Positions 11,983 through 23,577 of a DNA stretch of 64,000 nt are shown here, one piece after another. The notes under the pieces are model-generated. The model was not told where the DNA came from. It was given only the letters and a program-made list of their open reading frames with translations, and ran no database searches. Source of the stretch: Poecilobothrus nobilitatus (taxonomy: Eukaryota > Arthropoda > Insecta > Diptera > Dolichopodidae). The translations under genes and the position numbers were made by a program. Each line of letters begins with the position of its first letter. The first letter of the stretch is position 1. Location: positions 173,474,200 through 173,538,199 of the forward strand of contig OX352774.1 in NCBI GenBank assembly GCA_947095535.1, in the 5' to 3' direction.

Positions 11983-14451
11983 TTCTTAAATAGTTTAATG
12001 TAAGCGTTACAAAAAGCGATACATAACGCTGCAGTTTACGGAACATACTTATTGATTTTAAGTTAAATAGGTTAACTTTAAGTCATTCATTCTTTACTTT
12101 AAAATTTTATTTATAATTTAAGTGCATTTTAATAGTGTTTATACCAGTTTAGTAGAATCATGTACGAGTATATAGTTTTAAATATGTATATCTATTGCTA
12201 TTATTTAAAGTAATGTGGCAACTCTACTTTATATGTACCCACATGAGTTATAATAATTTAGTTTATTAATAAAAGCATATAAAAGCAAAAACAAACAAAA
12301 AATTTTATAGTATTAAAGAAAATATATAGATACAGGTATAGATTGAGAATAACAGATATTTACAGTGTATCTGGTAGATACAATTTTATATCCATTGAAA
12401 ATATCTGTTTTATTTTTTTTCTTAATTTTTAATTTTATTATTGTTTTTTTTTTCTGACTATGTTTTTGGTATTTTATTTTAGACGTATGAGCGAAACATA
12501 AAGCAAAAATTGAACTTTTTGTTTTTTTTTTTTGTGATCCAAGTTCTGTTTTTTATTTCTTTTAAATATACAAACCTGCAAAACACGTTTATCAAAATAA
12601 AATCCTTACTAAATTATAATATTATAGTAAGTACAATATATATCTAAGTTTTTTTTTTTTTTTTTATTAAAATTTTTAGTAGTTTTTTATTGTAAAAAAA
12701 AAAAAAAAACCTTTTTTTTTTATTCTTTTATTCTTATTTCTTATATTGTAGCCGTTTTTTTTTCTGCTTTTTTTTAATTCAAAAAATGTTTCTTTTTTTT
12801 CCACTTTAGTGATTATTGTTTTGATTCTTGACTTGTTGCTGTTGTTTTGATTTTGGGTTGCAGTAATTTTTTGTGTTTACTGCAACGTATTATTATTTAT
12901 AATATTGAATTAACTAACTTGTTGCTGGTTAATTTTGTTGCAATATAAAAAAAATGTTTTTTTTTTTTTTCACAGGACTAAAAATCTAAAGCTTCTGACT
13001 CTTGAAATAAAATTATTGTAAAATGTTTCTTTGCATTTATGGTATTGTGATTTTATTTTTTTTTTTTTTTTGATTTGTGATTTGGAAATCGAAAAATTAA
13101 AAAATATTGCAAAATAAAAAAATAAAAAATAAAAAAAATAAAAAAAAAAAAACTAAAGAAAACAATCAAAGAAGTACAAAAATTAGTGCCCTAATACTAA
13201 CATAAATGATTTACAAAATTCGTATCAATAATAAAAATGATAATAAAGTTGCTATACAACAGACTTTTGGTTTTTTTGTTTAGCAAACGTGAAAATAAAT
13301 TGAAAAAACAAAAACAAAAAAAAAACAAAACAACAAAAGTTAGCAATTGAGCAGGTTATTTGGATCATTTTTGTTGATAGCAACAATTTTTTTTTGTTTT
13401 TTTATTGATTTTTTTATTGTTTTTATTGTGATGCAGCTCTAGAAGAAGAATAGAGTAATAATAATAAGAGAACGCAGACGCGTTTTTTTAATACTGAAAG
13501 TTCAAACTTTGATCTTTCGTTTAATTTTTTTTTTTTTTTGCGTTTTTCTTTTTTTTTTTTGTAAGCAATGGAGAAATTTTGGGTTTATTATTTTTTGTTT
13601 TTGTTGATTTCTTGTTTTTTAAAAATTTGTATGCTGATTGAGTCGTTGGTATTTTTCAGTGTTAATCATTTGTCAAAAAATTTGATGGTTGTGTTGTTAT
13701 AAGGTTTTGTATTTTTTTGTTTTTTTTTTTTTTGAACAAAATACATATTATTTTTTATTGGTTCTTTTTAATGTTTTATTTTTTTTTTTTTTTTGGTTGT
13801 TTTTGTTTGAAGTTTTGAAATATTTTATAAAAGAATTTTTAACTTTATTAGCCATCTTTCGATGATTTCGATGATTTCGAGAACATAAAGAAGAAAAAAC
13901 GAAAAAATATTTTGAAGTTATTTTGGAGTGATTTTAAGAGACATTTTAATTAAAAAGAATTGAGTACCTATTTGTCGTGAACTGTTTTTTGGCGGTTTTT
14001 TTCTTTTTGCAAAAAAACAACAAAAAAAAACGGATTTGATTAATTGACAACACGAATAACTTAAATTGAATTGAAAAACTTTTTGATTGATTTAATATTT
14101 ATGGTTTTTAAAAATTTTTTAAATATTTTTTTTTTTTGTTTTTAATAATTTCTTTTGCAATTTAGACATTCAACAAATTTGAAACGTACATACATAAAAT
14201 GTATGTATGTGTATAATGTACGTATGAATGTATTAGAAAATTTTAATGGTTGTAATTTGCAACAAATTTTTTTAATATTGGGTAAGGATGGTGAGAATTA
14301 TTGAAAGATTCAATACGCAACACTGTTTGTAAGACTTTAATTCGCTAAAAGCCCCATAACCCCATCTTAAAGGTCTAAAACTAATCATAGAGACTAATCA
14401 TTTATTTTGTGCTAACTTCTATTAGTTATATTATACCTGAATTTACTGGAG
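11983..14451. other. T-tract-dense non-coding region
   Basis: There is no gene. From about 12400 to 14160 the + strand carries many T-runs of 10 or more, with TTGTTGTTTTG-like spacers, and comparatively few equally long A-runs. A small perfect stem-loop lies at 12857-12866/12877-12886 (GTTGCAGTAA / TTACTGCAAC, 10-nt loop), and TTCGATGATTTCGATGATTTCGA is an 11-bp tandem repeat near 13858. This could be a UTR or intron of an unseen gene, but nothing proves it. Confidence 0.6.
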
Positions 14452-14800
14452 CTGCTGATCTCCATGTAGGTGATCTGCGTTTATTGCCAAATCTAGTGGA
14501 ATAGTTGTTTTGAGCCTTCTATTGAGATTTTTTAAATGTATCTATATACTTAGAAGTTTTAATGCTTCTACATTTTTGTGTGAACTTCTTAAATGTGTTT
14601 AGGCTCTTTTAGTGCACGTTTTTATATTTTTTCTTTTACACCAGGAATCTCTAAGTAGATTCCTATTTAAATTGCAACTTCGTATGTACCAAGGAGCACT
14701 TATACTATGTTATTTTATTTTGAAAAATTTGAATATTGAGAATCTAGAGTTTCGACAAGGAGCTAATTTTATTTCGATTTCTCCATATTTTGATTAAAAT
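14452..14800 (-). pseudogene. jockey-like LINE: C-terminus of ORF2
   Basis: The minus strand reads as the tail of a jockey-clade reverse transcriptase ORF2. From N to C it shows KYGEIEIK (usual YGIQLWG), SRFSIFKFFKIK (usual SNIEIIQRFQNK), then SAPWYIRSCNLNRNLLRDS (usual NAPWYVRN.DLHRDL), a Lys-rich stretch, and LNRRLKTTIPLDLAINADHL before a stop at 14452-14454. The family's usual ending is RRLKR..P.DL. A few stops and frame slips show decay. The element is 5'-truncated just beyond 14800. The ORF on the + strand at 14612-14797 is its antisense shadow. Confidence 0.72.
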
Positions 14801-16945
14801 TTACGATTAGAAATTGTAACATGAAAAAAATAAAACTGTGAAATTGATTTTGTTTAGGCAAAGATACGGATAAAACCTACTTCCTAAGTGGGATTTTCAA
14901 TCATTAAATTCACCTCCCCCCATAGCCAGTATAATAGACTAATCAACCTAACTGTAAAGCCGTATAATAGATATGGAATAGGATGAAAAAAGGAAATGAA
15001 TGATACAAAGACCAGGAATTTTGAACTAAAATTGTAGAAATGGTATTAAGTACCTATATGGAAATTGCAACAGATGCAAATTGACTGATTACTTGAACTT
15101 TGGTAGATTATACGGTTCGAGTGCTGTATATTTAAAGGTTACTTTTGTTAAATATCGTTTTTTAATTAAAGTCTGTTTTGATAAAAGAAAACTTCTGTAC
15201 CTTCTTCATTTTAATCAAAAATTCGACTTCACATGCACATATTGGGTACAAATATGTATGTACATATTAAATTTTCACTTGATTGAATTTTTTTTCGATA
15301 TTCTTTTCTCAGTAACCAAATCCATCTGGGTAATTCTATTTGATTATAAACTTTCATTTAATATATTATGCATTTTTAAAATTGCTACCTATTGCTACCT
15401 TTGAAAATTCTTATTCAGTGTCTAAAGTATTGATTATAAATTTAAAATAATGTTTAAATAATTATATAAAACAAATAAAGAAAATTTTATGTTATCGAAA
15501 ATTGTTGACTCAAATTTTCACCCTATCGTAAATAATAGGAAAAAAATGAAAAAAAAAATGGTGTTCTGAGGAAACCGTTTATAGTAATTTGCATAAATTT
15601 TGGATTATTCACAACAGCTTACGTCAAAAAAAAATAAAACTAATGTAAAACCGGGTTTTTTTTTTGAAATAAAATTATACTATAGGTATACGGTTTTTAC
15701 GTAATTTTTTTTTTGCTCTGCAAATATTTTCAATGAGTGTTTTTTAATTTTTTTTTTCGTTTTTTATTAAGAATCGCTTGTGATCAATTAATTACACAGC
15801 TTTATAAGAATAATAATATACAGTTGAATACAGATAAAATGAATTTCGTTATAAGTACAATAATATCTCACTAAATAAGATACATACTTACTTATTTTCT
15901 TTTCACTTTCAATAAACGTTTTATGAAATTATTCTTGGTTACAATGCATATATTGATTTAAAAAAAAGCTGCTAACCTAAAGGAAGCCCAAAACTCGTTT
16001 TTATTCATATTTTTATAAGTTTTAAAATAAACTTTTTAAAATCAATTTAAGTATGAATATATTTTTTTTATTTTTATAAGGCTATTTGAACTAAACAGGC
16101 TGTTAAATATAATAGAATTTTGAGATACCCCTAGGCTAGCGTACCTGCTTTTTTAATTACAATTCAAACACATGCTTAAAAATATCGATTATTCGTTGCT
16201 GATTAATTTCATAATAGAGATTTAATATAAGATACTATTTTCTTGCAAACTAACTTGATTTAGGAATGTACCCACTCATCTATCTTAGAGGGGGAGGAGG
16301 GAAGGGATACTCTATCTATTTTCTTAAAAATAAATTTTAATTTAGTAAAGTATTTAGTTTAGAGTATTTCTTAAAAATAAATTTTAATTTAGAGCCCCAA
16401 TAGTACGGCTAGGACCCACTTAAATTTCAAGCTTCAAATTATTTTAGCATTAACTATATCGCTAGAGTAACATTTATACCAAATTTCATTCAAATCGTTT
16501 ATCAATTACTATGTGCTCTAGATTCTAGAATATATCAAATAATATTCGTATACGGATATTTGAAGGGGGACCCTCTGAAGCTACAGTTTACAATTTTTGT
16601 GTACTGATGCAGGAGTGTAAGACAAACCTGTATACTAAAATTGATTCTTCATTTTGTGTGCGAATAGATTTTGAACTAACTTTTCAGTTTTTGTTTTTCT
16701 AAGAAAGGGGGGAATTCTCCCAAGACACCAAGAATTCTCCCTTGGAATTGTCAGGTAAACGTTTTAGTTTTACGTTGGTATTGTTTAAAGGAAGGAATTT
16801 TTGATTTTAGTTCAATAGAACTATTGACTTTACCTACAAATTATGTACATATATGTAAAACCATTTCATATTGCAAAAATAGTATATATATATATTGAAA
16901 ATATAGTATATACAATATACATATAATACATATATATATAATAAA
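14801..16945. other. AT-rich stretch, no gene
   Basis: The ORF of 107 codons at 15081-15404 (+) has no recognisable motif and ordinary AT-rich composition, so I do not call it. CTTAAAAATAAATTTTAATTTAG is repeated directly at 16322-16344 and 16370-16392. A less AT-rich patch follows (16390-16770), including TTTATACCAAATTTCATTCA-type sequence common in insect repeats and a GGGGGGAATTCTCCCAAG...AGAATTCTCCC duplication near 16710. No family can be named. Confidence 0.55.
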
Positions 16946-17139
16946 TTTTTTTTCTTTTATGTTTATTCCCCTGCCTCATAAATGTGACAATAAAATTACA
17001 TAGTCTTTCCCGTTCAGGCGCGGCTGTAAATGCCGTAAGAGGGAATTATTCTTACGACGTGTGTGGAATTCGAACCCACACTCCCTCGGTGTTTATAGCA
17101 TTTTTTATACATTCCTACCCACTAAGTCACCGAAAACCC
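16946..17139 (-). mobile_element. tRNA-related SINE, copy 2
   Basis: This is a near full-length copy read on the minus strand. Its head is GGGTTTTCGGTGACTTAGTGGG with the A-box, then CACCGAGGGAGTGTGGGTTCG (B-box), CACACGTCGTAAG, the GGCTGTAAATGCCG variant region, TGTAATTTTATTGTC and CATTTATGAGGCAGGGG. The tail is an AT-rich ATAAACATAAAAGAAAAAAA sequence, like that of copy 6 and unlike the TGCAATAAAAAA tail of copies 4 and 5. No clear target-site duplication is seen. Confidence 0.85.
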
Positions 17140-18201
17140 TAATAAAATTTTAGTTTCAAATAATTGGACTTTACTATATATACTTAAGTATAATGATTTT
17201 TAAAATCTACAAGTATAAATTATGAATAATTAATAGGGGAACAAAAAAATAACCTGAATAATCATTAGTAAAATTTTAAAAATAACAAAAACAAAATTTT
17301 TAATTTTGAGTTATTCAGAAAATTATAATAAAACGAAGCTATAGTTAAATCTATAAACAAAAAAAGTTAAGATTTTACGCTGAAAATCAGATAGTTAATT
17401 AAAATACAGTTTCCTAGTAATTTAAACATAACGTTGTAGGGAAATATTATAAAATTTTGTTTACAAAAATTTTTAAAATGTTTTTTTTTTTTAAACTTTT
17501 TTTTTTAACTGCATCTTAAGTTGTATTCTAAAAAATAAAAAAACAATAAAATATTTTCCAGCCATAATTTCAAGCATCATAATTTAATTATGTTTAGTAT
17601 AAATGTACCTATTTTTTTTAATGATTTTTTAAGTTGATTTTAAACTGCGATTGATGTTCAATACAATTGAATAAACGAATGAATAGAACAGATAAAAATA
17701 CCTATTAATTATAAGTAACTAAAAAAGTATTTCAAGTTTATTTAAAAAAAAAAACATTTTCAAAGTTTTTATTGCTACTGATTTAAATTTTTAAGAATTT
17801 TATATGTATATATACGTAAATATGTATGTATATATATTGAATATATTTATTTAGGGGTGATTCACCCAACCCATTTCCTATTTATAGATTTTATGATCAA
17901 TACTTAAAAACATTTAATAATAAAATTGGTACTCAAATTAAAAACAAAATAAATAAATTTTTAATTGTAAATATTCGAAGTTTTAATAAAATGTAAAAGA
18001 AATCTCACATTTTTAAGATATTTTTGCACAATATTTTGAACGTGATAATTTAATTTATTTTTACTAGGAATTCTTTGTTTGAAAATAAAAAAAAAAAACA
18101 AAACACTACACTAAATACCTATCATCAAAATTATTTTGAATTTTAAATAATTTTAAAATTTTAATGAATTGATTTGGATGCGTAAAAAATATAAGGTAAT
18201 A
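17140..18201. other. AT-rich stretch, nothing recognised
   Basis: It is made of A/T homopolymers and short TATGTATATA motifs. There is no ORF of note and no match to the repeat families seen elsewhere in the window. Confidence 0.65.
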
Positions 18202-18304
18202 TATCTTGCTTCATCAGAACATATACATTGTAGCGATACAGCAAAGATTAGCATGGCCTCTGTGCGAGGATGACAGGCAAAATCATGATGTGTTCCTTAT
18301 TTTT
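18202..18304 (+). pseudogene. U6 snRNA retrocopy
   Basis: The sequence follows U6 spliceosomal RNA from end to end. It shows TCTTGCTTCATCAGAACATA (5' stem-loop), CGATACAG, AAGATTAGCATGGCC with the invariant AGC triad, CTCTGTGCGAGGATGACAGGC (internal stem-loop) and TGTTCC, then a final TTTTT. The ACAGAGA box that pairs with the 5' splice site reads ACAGCAA, so it should not work in splicing. In the internal stem, CCTC pairs exactly with GAGG. No insect U6 promoter elements (PSE, TATA) are obvious upstream. It is directly followed by LINE sequence in the same orientation. Confidence 0.88.
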
Positions 18305-18316
18305 AAATAATAAATC

Positions 18317-18830
18317 ATGCATTCTTGGACGAGTAATGCCACAGCCGAATTGAAAGCAATTTAGGAGGCAACGAAAATGATAAACAAAAAGAGAAAATCA
18401 ACTCCGAGTTCCGACAAAACTATATGTCATATACACGGACAGTCTGCCATTAAAACCGTACAAAACATCAACCCTAAAAAAATAATGGTATCTAAGATCG
18501 AGAATCATTTATACAAAAATAAAGGCTACACGTATCTAATGTGGACACCGGGACAACTTGATATAAACGACAATAAAATAGCTGTCGTCCTCTAATAAAT
18601 GTCCTTTTTTGTCCTCGAAACTACACCGTCAAATGGCTTAGCCCACAAAATTATCAGAAAACATACTGAAAACTAGATAAAGGAGAAATGGAAAAAATTG
18701 ACTTGTTTTACAAAACTGCATACCTCCAGTTAAAGTAGTAATGCTAAAATTAGACTCAAAAAAACATCATATTACACAGCTGCTCTTGCACGATGGAATC
18801 TGGTGGGAAATATAAAAGAAACATACAAAA
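18317..18830 (+). pseudogene. LINE ORF2 remnant: RNase H and following tail
   Basis: From 18326 one frame reads SWTSNATAELKAI-stop-EATKM. This matches the family's F.AE..AI..A block, which carries the catalytic Glu. It then continues through 18377-18595 with ICHIHGQSAIKTVQ (usual I.TDS.SAI..; the catalytic Asp is lost) and YLMWTPGQLDINDNKIA (usual WVPGH.GI.GNE.AD). Past the stop, another frame gives KEKWKKLTCFTKLH, like the W-rich segment that follows RNase H in I-group LINEs. The 5' end starts inside RNase H, 0-12 nt after the U6 copy. The 3' end is unclear. Confidence 0.72.
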
Positions 18831-20129
18831 TGAAATATCAAGCAAATACACGAATAAGTATATCAAGCAAATAAAATATAACTGTATCAATTAATTGAAT
18901 TTAAAAATAACTAGAACAAAATTAAGAAAATGTAACTAAGGTCAAACCTATCAAATCCATATTCCCAAAAGGAAGCAGGGTTTTAAGCTATTGGGAACAT
19001 TCACTGTAACCCAATACATTTAAAAAAAAAGAATATATGCATATATATAGCGAACCCAAAAATTTAACATGAACATAGGAAATATTTTTTGAAGCCCAAG
19101 ATCTGGTCTGAGTATGGATATGTCGAGTGCCGCCTAGAATTTCAAGGTGTGTAGTGCTCATTAAGTAAGTATGTAATAGAAAACATTTTAACACTTTTTG
19201 CCCCTTAATTTTTTAATTTTCAAGCTAAGATTAAGCATAAGTTTTAATTAACTTCGGCTCACTCAAGCTATTTTAATTACCTATAGTTATTGATGAATTT
19301 GATCAAAAACTTTCCCTAGACCAAAAAAGTACAAGATTTGAGCAAAAACTTTAAATTTAAAATAATTTAAAATATTATAATGTGCATTTTTAATTGCCAT
19401 CTTTTGAAAAAATATGTAAAGTAAAATTTTGTAAATTAATTTCTATATTGTAAAAATATATTTAAAAAAAATTCCAGCTCTTCTTTTTAATACTAACTAG
19501 GTATCTTGCATTTTTGTTTTTTTTTTGTTTTAAAAATTTTAATAAATTTTGAATACAGAAATGTCGTTCTAAATGCATTGACCAATTCATTTTCGATCTA
19601 CACAATTTTGGTTACAATATAATTTTTTTTCTTAATTTTGAATATTTTTGTTTTTAAATAAATCAACTCTCTAATCTCTTAATCTGTGTATAGCACCTTA
19701 CATTGTTACAAATCGAAAGCTAAAATAACAAAAAATCACTAACTTTTAAATGGCATTCCAAATTTATTTAAATTTTCTTTTTCATTTTACATATACGTAT
19801 ATATAACATTTATCTTTAGAAATGTTTAAGAAAACCTTCAAAATATATTTTTTATTTTTTTTTCTATTTTCTAATGCTAATGAAAAAAAAAAAAACATTG
19901 AATAACTATATGGGCATTATGATTTTGAAAAGTTATTCTATAAAATTTAAAAGAAAAAAAAATATTAACTAGCCATATAGTGAGCCCTTTTAAACCCACT
20001 GTAAAAAAAAAAAAAAGTTATAAAAACAAAAATAGATAAAAAAAAGTTTCCAATAAAAAAAATAAAAAACTTTTAAATCTAAAAATTAAATGAAAACTTA
20101 AATTTTTTGAACTTGTCGTTTTCTATCTG
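18831..20129. other. AT-rich stretch, nothing recognised
   Basis: TATCAAGCAAATA occurs twice near 18836 and 18861. The patch 18960-19200 is less AT-rich; the minus-strand ORF there has no recognisable motif. The rest is homopolymer-rich. Confidence 0.6.
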
Positions 20130-20151
20130 ATTTAGTTTTTAAAAACTAAAT
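20130..20151. repeat. 22-bp perfect palindrome next to a SINE
   Basis: ATTTAGTTTTTAAAAACTAAAT equals its own reverse complement. It ends one base before the head of SINE copy 3. It may have been the insertion site, or chance in AT-rich DNA. Confidence 0.85.
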
Positions 20152-20152
20152 T

Positions 20153-20250
20153 TTGGCCTCGGTGGGTTCGTAGCCTAGTAGAAGTACGGATTCAAAGACC
20201 ACATACGTCGTAAGAATAATTTCCCCTTTTGACATTTCGCTAATCGCAAA
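20153..20250 (+). mobile_element. tRNA-related SINE, copy 3 (truncated)
   Basis: It carries the head TTGGCCTCGGTGGG, then a deletion that removes the A-box and most of the head stem, a decayed B-box (CGGATTCAAAGACC), ACATACGTCGTAAGAATAAT and TTCCCCTTTTGACAT. That is the family's body hairpin with a damaged right arm. The 3' half of the element is absent. Confidence 0.75.
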
Positions 20251-23200
20251 GTATGTTTATATTCATAAAACTTTAAATAGTTCTACTAAATAGATACTTA
20301 TACTTATTAAAACTTTTGATTCATTCAAACCGCTTAAAACACTCGAAATTATGTGATAAGTAGTTAAGTATAGTTTAGAAGTTTCTATCCGATCATTGTA
20401 AAAAAATAAATGAAATACTTAAAAAAAAACATCAAAAACAAGTATTTTTAGAATAGATAGATCATGTTAAGTCGAATTTTCGGTTAAGCTATTCTACATA
20501 TTGACAGATACGCCTATTTCTTGAAGAGCTACATTTTTTTTTTTTATATATTATAGATATTATACTTTAGTAAAACTTTAAAAGTTAGTATACTTTTAAA
20601 AAATAATTTTTAATTCTTAAAAACTTAAGTATTTCTTAAACCTTAATTTATAATTTTAAAATTTTTGTTATTTTCTATTATTGACAATTCACCTTACCAT
20701 ATTATTATTGTTTTTTGTTTTAGTAAACTAAACATATGCAAGAATTAAACAAAAGAGCATAAGTAATAAAAAAAAAAAGATCAATATTTTACCATAAAAA
20801 AAAAAAAAAAGAACACCAAAATACTCTTAAAAATTTCATTGACCTGTTTACAAATCTATCAGATACATAATATTAATATATTGTACAATACTTACATACA
20901 CATACATACTATGTATATTTTGATATCAAATTAATCGAAACCATAATATGAAAATATATTATAAAGATTTGTTTTAATTAAATAAAAAAAGAACACATAC
21001 ACACATTATAAAAGTATATATAGACATATATGTACACATTTATAATAAGTAAGTATTATTTTAGAAAAAGCATACATAGATTTATTTTTAAAGGCCTATT
21101 TAAAGATTTATTTTTTTTTTTTTTTTTAATAATAGGTTAAAACTTTCAATAATTATAAATTTTTTTTTCTTTTTTTGATCAATTTATAAGACTTCCATTT
21201 TTTTTATATTTGATTGTAAATCAATAAATATATGACATAAATTTTTAAAGGTTACAATTTTTAATACAAACTCTCAAAATTTGATTATTTGATTAGATAC
21301 AAAATTAAAAATGGTTTTTTTTTTTTTTTTATAATAAAACACAAATTAAATTTAATTAGTTTATTTTTAAAGATTTTAAAATTCTTTTTTTGGTAATTTG
21401 TTTTAAATCTTCGGTAAAAATACAAAATTAAGACTGATTGTAAAATTGTTTAATTGAAATCAAAGTTGCCGCTAAATTAAGAATAGTTTTTATATTATAG
21501 GATTTTAGAGTATACCAATAGGGAGAATTGAAACAATTTTAGATTGGTCGAGCTTTTCAATATCTCACACCACTCTATGGGGGTATAGACAAATTTCAAT
21601 TTTAAATTTCAAGTTTGTTAACAGAGACCAACTCAATATCTGAGATTTTTGATACCAGTGTTAATAAGCTAACATCAACAACCAAACTTTACTCTAGAAT
21701 GATTTTAACCCGTTGTCTGCCTATACATCTGAATCGTATGATTTACCTCGAAATGCAATTTAACTCGCATATAGTTTTAGAATACTTCACCACCTCAAAA
21801 GATTGATATTTAACTTCACAATCAGTAATTTGATAAATAGTTTAGTCTTTATTTATTCTAACAAACAAAAGTTAGTGATAACTGATAAGATAAGTAATTC
21901 TAAAAATAATGAATTATCTAATGCATATATTAAGCGATATGTTTGATTAGTACTACATATAATATATTGAAATATTAGGTTTCAATCAATGTAATTTTAT
22001 ATTTGAGAAAAAAGAACAAAACTCTTAAAGTTCATTGTAACGGCAACTCGGATGTGCTATTTCTGTTACTCTAAGATATAACTCTAAAAAGCAGTAATGT
22101 AAACCAACAAATCATTAAGAAATGTAACTTCAGATTTTTTTTAAATTAAGTTCTAATATTATTGTGGTATAACAGTTTTATTTAGCAGAAAAGCTCGAAA
22201 GTATCGATTTTTATTTGCAAATCTTCTGAAATTTCGGTTTAAATATTTTTTTTTTTTTCCATTTAATTGTTACATTTAGTTATTTAAATTAAATTTAAAA
22301 TTTTTTTTTTCTCTGTTGTTTTTCCATATACTAAGAATACTTATATATATATAATATAGGTATATTATACAATAAATATATCTATAGGTATAATACGTAT
22401 CCTTGAAAGTCATCTTTGTGGCATAAATCTGACTTTACTAATAATATCTTTTGATCAATTCAATACATATTTTTTTGTTTTTGTCTTTTTTTTTTATATT
22501 CAACTTATTCTTTTTTTATTTTTTTTTTTATTTTTTATTTTTATATTTTTCAAATATAAATAATCACTTCTGTACTAAATCAAGGTCAGCATTTATATAA
22601 AGTAAAGATTTAAAAAAAAAAAAATTGTACTTTACAATAAAGAAGACAATCTTTAAATTGTACTTCTGGCACTATTTTTACTTTTTTTTTTTTTTACTTT
22701 TCTTGTTTAAATTCGATTCAGTTTTAAAATTAAACTTTACTTATGTAGCTAGCATATCATATCGTACTCTTCTTCACTTTAAATTCTATTGTGACTTTGT
22801 TATGTTTTTTTTTTATTTCCTTTAAGTACAAAAACAAAAAAAAAAAAAAAAATGATTTTTCATATTTTTTGATTCATAAATATTATGAAAAGTAAAGAAG
22901 AAAAACAAAAAAAAAAATTATTAAAAATAATAACAAACGAATAGGGAATATCTTGAAGATGCCTTCTGAATCCTCTTCAGTCACTTTTTTTTTTTTTTTT
23001 TTCCATTTGATCAGAAAATTTTTATTTTTCATTTTTATTTTATTTATATTTGAATAGTGGTGATGGTATGTTTATTGAATTGAATTGAGTTTACTAAATA
23101 TAACTATAATAAATATTATATGTTCAGTTCAAGAATGGTTCATAATAAAAAACATAACTTTTTGAGTTAACTTAATTTAAAAAATAAAGCTTTTCTGTTT

Positions 23201-23396
23201 TCTGAAATTCCAAAAAAGTTTGATCCATCTATCATTTATAAATGTTTCATATCAGGTCATATTAACATTCAAACTTTTTTATAATTTCATACTTAAGTTT
23301 AAGAAGATCCATTAACATCTTCAAAATATCCCTTCAAATTTTACTACCTACCCCTCTTTTATCTAAATTTCCTAATTCCAATTTTCCCAATTATCC
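20251..23396. other. AT-rich stretch, no gene
   Basis: I looked at the less AT-rich patches at 21480-21830 and 22030-22090 on both strands and found no recognisable protein or RNA. Long T-runs are frequent from 22240 to 22520. Confidence 0.6.
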
Positions 23397-23577
23397 TTCC
23401 TACATCTCTATCCCCAAAACCAAACTGTAGATTTGTATTAAAGGTTCCATATTAAAATTTGGTTTTAAAAGGGGATTGGTTTTGGTTAGTTAGAGCCCAA
23501 CACTACCCTGAGGAAGCATGTGCAGTTCCTCTTGGTGACTTTCGAGTTTTCTACCAACTTTCGTAAAAAAAAAAAAA
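23397..23577 (+). repeat. RepB family, copy 2
   Basis: The blocks follow the family order: GTAGATTTGTATTAAAGGTTCC, GGTTTTAAAAGGGGATTGGT, TTAGTTAGAGCCCAACACTA, CCCTGAGGAAG, TTCCTCTTGGTGACTTTCGA, and CTACCAACTTTCGT followed by an A-run of about 14. This is the clearest A-tailed copy, on the + strand. Confidence 0.65.

Noticed and set aside
14612..14797. 61-codon ORF on +
   Set aside because: Antisense shadow of the jockey-like ORF2 end.
15081..15404. 107-codon ORF on +
   Set aside because: No recognisable domain; composition matches the surrounding AT-rich DNA.
18202..18304. Functional U6 gene
   Set aside because: The ACAGAGA box is mutated and no PSE/TATA layout is visible upstream.
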